Assembly: GCA_965267605.1 (NCBI GenBank)
Contig: OZ254088.1
Location: 682,001-746,000 of the forward strand
From: G965267605 sp965267605
GTDB lineage: Bacteria > Bacteroidota > Bacteroidia > Flavobacteriales_E > Vicingaceae
DNA length: 64,000 nucleotides
Direction of reading: 5' to 3'
The translations under genes and the position numbers were made by a program. Positions 61,201 through 64,000 of the stretch are shown in pieces (the stretch's first letter is position 1; each line of letters begins with the position of its first letter). The notes under the pieces are model-generated. The model was given only the letters and a program-made list of their open reading frames with translations, searched no databases and had not been told where the DNA came from.

Positions 61201-61429
61201 TGATGTACGCCCGGAGGTTCCCATTTCCAACGGTGGAGAGAACTTTAGACCAGATAGACTGCTGGTAACAGAGCAGGGGTTGAAACTACTGGAGTTTAAG
61301 ACTGGCGGCCCTTCAAACGATCACAGGCAGCAAGTGGGTAATTACAAAATGCTTTTGCAAGAGATCACAGGTAAGCCTGTTGAGGCTACAATCGTTTACA
61401 CAGGTATACGGGAAAGTGAGATGGTTTAG
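58298..61429 (+). CDS. UvrD/RecB-type helicase with PD-(D/E)xK nuclease domain (AddA-like)
   Basis: The 1043-residue protein begins with Walker A SASAGSGKTFRLV (residues 5-17), then AITFTNKATAEMKSRV, VDEFQDTSVLQW (Walker B), VVGDAKQSIYRFRGG, MTIHKSKGLQFPVV and VYVAFTRAESELY, the full superfamily 1A motif set. The C-terminus has YGNIIHETLA, FRPDRLLVT and LLEFKTGG with QVGNY, a RecB-like nuclease. It should process double-strand breaks; in Bacteroidota the partner AddB-like gene is usually nearby but is not in this window. It has a TTAG stop overlap with the next gene. Confidence 0.93.
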   Translation: MFKVFSASAGSGKTFRLVLEYIKLLLSHDSDQYFQHVLAITFTNKATAEMKSRVLRYLKALAHGPMDETEKTLLGKLLEDPDIGMDEQAIREKCAKVLHHILHQYSDFSITTIDKFSHKIIRSFARELRLSQSFEIELDTKLVLSQAVSTLLDKAGKDEQLTDFLVDFAVQKAQMEKGWRLFELLLSVAEEANKERSLPYLAKLEGAGLDQFREIKKTLWEDVRNVEQRIVSIGQTGMRLLEENGITPDDLWNKSGAIYSYFRHLADPKGKWVSGFTGKKSAKAVETGVYAHANADPAVQSLINDQLGPEFTSLWNQGQDIYENEYPNYLLWKELLAHIDAVALMVEIYDLVNAFKEEHGVVMISDFTKIISKIIETEPVPFIYERVGERYVHYLVDEFQDTSVLQWQNLLPLLEETLSKGDNTNLVVGDAKQSIYRFRGGEAKQFTMLPKVYQSKPVFSSVEAMLERHHDPITLGANFRSAPRIIEFNNTFFTRLVEAYPKLEEHGFDEVVQESRKSHDGYISVTGFARDEEEWRTNVMSSLYQDVVSARERGYNYSDMAVLVERNKTGQDIATSLIAQNIPVMSSESLVVGQDVLVQWIVGYLDYLQNQNSRHVQIRALNAAMRVLNIQDDVYQKHVDLLEDGNIDKALSRLGITLTMPEGGDLSLYALCERLAMCLGTNLLPNPFVTAFLDVVLAFQIQNGSDVHRFLEWWKDRKEKISIPVPDGIDAVQIMTIHKSKGLQFPVVFCPIIENPPFARLGNEKGWLAEPLKDMPAGMVSLRGADEKAVHNSMYEEELWETFVDTVNRVYVAFTRAESELYIKLLITGSDHDKLTKPVSTLVNKVLGTWNGWNGERLEFGHPTTVDRQTIQKSTIPFSWRYATDHMDRLVVRADVILDVEYELDQKTYGNIIHETLAMMSVPEDLEVALRKISTRYGLSKRWRVKVEEELKAIVQLEVCKPFFESAADVRPEVPISNGGENFRPDRLLVTEQGLKLLEFKTGGPSNDHRQQVGNYKMLLQEITGKPVEATIVYTGIRESEMV

Positions 61430-62871
61430 CGCTTAACTACGAAGCGCACCTTTCTGGTCTCACCATTTGCGTCTTCAAAAACTCCGAAGTACAGTCCATT
61501 CTTCAGGTTTGGAAGAGTCACAGACCTTTGGCCTGGAGTCATTCTTTGCATACTGATCACAGACCCATTAATGGAAAGAATGCGCAAAGACTTGGTCTGG
61601 AAATCACCAGCGTGGATAAACAAATGGGTGCTTGCCGGATTCGGATAGAATGCGAAATCATTGGCCGACCGTTCTTCAACAGAAACATTGTAGGTCGTGT
61701 TCGGAACAGTGACGCCCAGCGAATCACATTTCACCAGATAATAATCTTCCAATCCATAGCCTATGGATCTCGTGTAGCCACCAAAGATGCTGCCGCCATC
61801 AACGGTCGGGGAGGAGGAGATGATTTCCTCGTCTTCTGGCTCCGCAAAAATGAAGTTACCGGTCGCCTGGAAATTTCCCCATGGATCCGTTCTGTACCAC
61901 AGTACGTTTTTCTTTTTGCTAACCGTATTGTCCGTCCAACCGGAGATGTAAAGATCTCCCCTATTGGATTGGTGCAATGCATTCAGAATGTCGTCCTTGC
62001 TTTGCCCAAAAGAATGTGCCCATAGTGAATCGCCATTTTGATTCACCTGCATGATGTACATGTCAAATTCCCCAACTGTAAAGCTCTTGGTGTTCCCACC
62101 AATGACGTAATTCCCATCCTGTGTTTCGATAACACGTGTAGCATAATCATCTTGTGCACCGCCATATTGCTTAACCCATATCGTATCACCGTTAATATCT
62201 GTCTTGATGATGAGGATGTCTTTGTTGGATGTTCCTGATTTGGTATAACCAACCATCACGTAGTTGCTATCCGTTGTTTCAATGATAGAGTTGATAGACT
62301 CCGCACTATCAGTACCGAATGTCTTTGACCATATCAAAGATCCGTTCCCGTTTGTTTTGAAATACCATGCGTCCGTTTCCCCGTTCGTGCTGGTATGTGT
62401 TTCCCCAGCGAATACATAGTTCTGCTTGGCGGTTTCTGCCGAGGAATGGATAAACTCCCAATCAGTACCACCGTACGTTCGTGTCCAAATGGTATCTCCG
62501 TTTTGCGTCATCCTTATCACGTAGGCATCATATCCACCTGCACCCATGGTGTTGGTGTATCCTGCAGCAATAAGCGTTGTGTCCCACGCCAGAACGAGAT
62601 CTTTTACCCATTCTGCATTTGACCGGAAGCCAAAGGTTCTTTGTGTAATGAACTCACCAGCCGAATCTACGCGAAGCATCCAGATTTCATTTCCCTGTAT
62701 GCTCCATGAGCCACTGGTGCCTGCCATCATATATCCCTTGTCAGGCATCTGAACCACGTCTTGCATAATATCATAACTGGCGCCCCCATACACCTTCTGA
62801 AATATGGTGTCCTGGGCATTGGTGCTCAATGCAAGAAGGAGGGTTGATATGAAAGCAAGTTTCTTCATCAA
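61426..62871 (-). CDS. type IX secreted repeat protein (propeller-like)
   Basis: The 481-residue protein has a signal peptide (MMKKLAFISTLLLALSTNAQ) and about six repeats of some 50 residues on the pattern NGDTIWxxxYGGxxxDxxxxxIETxDxNYVxxGxT (for example near residues 125, 180, 230 and 280), then a type A sorting domain with FAFYPNPASTHLFIH. Such repeats form beta-propellers in large secreted Bacteroidota proteins. It overlaps the upstream DUF5723 gene by four bases, so both are in one operon. Confidence 0.85.
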   Translation of the reverse strand: MMKKLAFISTLLLALSTNAQDTIFQKVYGGASYDIMQDVVQMPDKGYMMAGTSGSWSIQGNEIWMLRVDSAGEFITQRTFGFRSNAEWVKDLVLAWDTTLIAAGYTNTMGAGGYDAYVIRMTQNGDTIWTRTYGGTDWEFIHSSAETAKQNYVFAGETHTSTNGETDAWYFKTNGNGSLIWSKTFGTDSAESINSIIETTDSNYVMVGYTKSGTSNKDILIIKTDINGDTIWVKQYGGAQDDYATRVIETQDGNYVIGGNTKSFTVGEFDMYIMQVNQNGDSLWAHSFGQSKDDILNALHQSNRGDLYISGWTDNTVSKKKNVLWYRTDPWGNFQATGNFIFAEPEDEEIISSSPTVDGGSIFGGYTRSIGYGLEDYYLVKCDSLGVTVPNTTYNVSVEERSANDFAFYPNPASTHLFIHAGDFQTKSLRILSINGSVISMQRMTPGQRSVTLPNLKNGLYFGVFEDANGETRKVRFVVKR

Positions 62872-64000
62872 AAATGTACGTGTGCTCTGAATTGTACACT
62901 CATTCCATTGGTATACCTCGGGAGAATGATTCCTTCAAGATTGTTGGTTGCCAGATACAGATCAACGTTCTTGCCGATCCGGTTGCCGATCATAAACCCT
63001 GAGTTCAATCTCCCATATCCACCATAACTCAATGAACCGCCAATAATGAAGTGGTCATTTGGTCTGTAGTAAATACGGGTGTATATCCGAGGATTGTAAT
63101 TCACAAATAGTCTGTGGAACAACCCTACGTGGTATCTCCATTTCTCATTGATTGAGTCTGCATAGTACACGTCAAAAGTGATTGGCAGCGGGGAAGCATA
63201 CGCTCTTTGTTTGCTGATGCCTTCAATTCCACCAAGGAGCGAATCCTGTGTCATTTCCCCAAATGTGCTGTCGTTGAAGTTCAGAATATTCGTGACCTCA
63301 ATGCCATCGAAATAGATGGATGTATCAGCACTTCGAACGATGGATTTATCGTTCCAGTAAATGAACCCAATGTCTTCTACCCTGAAGTTGATCTGTCCGC
63401 GCTCTGCTAACGGGAATTCACCAAATAAGCCAACAGACGCTCCAATACCATTGAACTCCCAGAAACCAACATTGTTGGTGTCGGTCTGATTCGTGAAGTA
63501 GAGCATGGAAGCGTCTAATTCCTTTCCATCCGTTTCCGTATAGAACGTAGACCGCGGACTGTAAAACACCCTGTTCTGTTCTCCTTTGATCACGGAAAGA
63601 GTGATTCCTTCACGGTATGCAACGCTGTCAACCCATTTTGTTCTCATTAAACCAAAACGGAAACGTTGGTACCGTAGTAGGTTGAAATTGATTTGTCCGA
63701 GATCCAATGTGTCACCAGCAAACTGTTTGTTTCCTTTAAAAGCCAGGTTAAACAGCTGCCCAGGGAAGATGGCATCGAGATGCTCGTGGTTACCTACCCC
63801 CACTACGAGGGAAAGATCAGTTTGTTTTAGGAAAGTATCCAATTTGGCACTTCCGTAAATCTCGTAGTTAAGGTCCCCACCAAAGCGGTTCGAAGACCTA
63901 AGTCTTGAGGAAACATCTGAGATCAGTGTTGAATCCAGGAATTGTCCCTTGATGAATTGCCCGGCAAATCTGTTTGTAATCGCATTTGAATTGTAGGAAA
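62868..64000 (-). CDS. DUF5723-type outer-membrane protein (5' end outside window)
   Basis: The - strand frame is open to the window edge, so about 377 residues are seen and the start is missing. The content is strand-rich with LPITFDVYYADSINEKWRYH, YTRIYYRPNDHFIIGGSLSYGG, and a final MSVQFRAHVHF with aromatic end, as in DUF5723 barrel-like proteins. These are often coded next to type IX cargo genes and may aid their assembly or surface display. A TTG near 63842 is not taken as the start because conserved-looking coding sequence continues beyond it. Confidence 0.75.
   Translation of the reverse strand, partial: SYNSNAITNRFAGQFIKGQFLDSTLISDVSSRLRSSNRFGGDLNYEIYGSAKLDTFLKQTDLSLVVGVGNHEHLDAIFPGQLFNLAFKGNKQFAGDTLDLGQINFNLLRYQRFRFGLMRTKWVDSVAYREGITLSVIKGEQNRVFYSPRSTFYTETDGKELDASMLYFTNQTDTNNVGFWEFNGIGASVGLFGEFPLAERGQINFRVEDIGFIYWNDKSIVRSADTSIYFDGIEVTNILNFNDSTFGEMTQDSLLGGIEGISKQRAYASPLPITFDVYYADSINEKWRYHVGLFHRLFVNYNPRIYTRIYYRPNDHFIIGGSLSYGGYGRLNSGFMIGNRIGKNVDLYLATNNLEGIILPRYTNGMSVQFRAHVHF

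Overview
The window is a piece of a Bacteroidota chromosome, most likely of the Flavobacteriia type. Evidence is the many secreted proteins with a C-terminal type IX secretion (Por) sorting domain, a TonB receptor with a carboxypeptidase-like N-terminal domain, the gene order nadC / DUF4783 / rlmH, AT-type start regions with almost no Shine-Dalgarno sequences, and repeated TAnnTTTG promoter elements. No rRNA, tRNA, CRISPR array, transposase or phage gene was seen.

Layout. 1-9801: a surface-polysaccharide block on the + strand (methyltransferase, two-domain amidotransferase, sulfotransferase, FemAB-like acyltransferase, flippase, polysaccharide deacetylase, glycosyltransferase), with one PIG-L deacetylase on the other strand. 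9793-14337: housekeeping genes (TPR protein, YihY, nadC, DUF4783, rlmH, galE). 14385-24507: a second glycan block (polytopic membrane protein, a second flippase, a second asparagine-synthase-like amidotransferase and five glycosyltransferases). 24509-29987: rdgB, ddl, a PASTA protein, a type IX cargo and an RluA-type pseudouridine synthase. 29988-31037 has no protein gene but holds the most unusual element of the window. 31038-33370: a small, AT-richer accessory patch with a membrane protein, a SIR2-like protein and a GIY-YIG-like protein. 33430-48105: envelope and secreted proteins, including a cytochrome c / TonB receptor pair, a run of type IX cargo proteins that share one C-terminal cassette, and two tandem copies of a split multicopper oxidase. 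48112-51591: L,D-transpeptidase, an odd flavoprotein disulfide reductase homologue, SseB-like protein. 51664-58278: a copper-type cluster of three MauG/MbnH-like di-heme proteins, two MbnP-like lipoproteins, a beta-barrel-like protein and a small cysteine-rich protein. 58298-64000: a RecB/AddA-like helicase-nuclease, a type IX cargo and a partial DUF5723 protein.

Main discovery candidate. Positions 30159-30569 hold about 13 back-to-back hairpins with a period near 31 bases. Their stems differ in sequence but stay complementary, and nearly all have the same apical loop (CGAA on the + strand, so C(UUCG)G on the - strand). Imperfect pairs are mostly A.C on the + strand, which become G.U on the - strand; the recurrent 4x4 internal loops become GGAA/GGAA on the - strand; and a hairpin with a U-rich tail lies at the - strand 3' end. 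Together this argues for a - strand structured RNA of roughly 590 nucleotides, of no class known to me. Everything here is from reading the sequence; no database or folding program was run.
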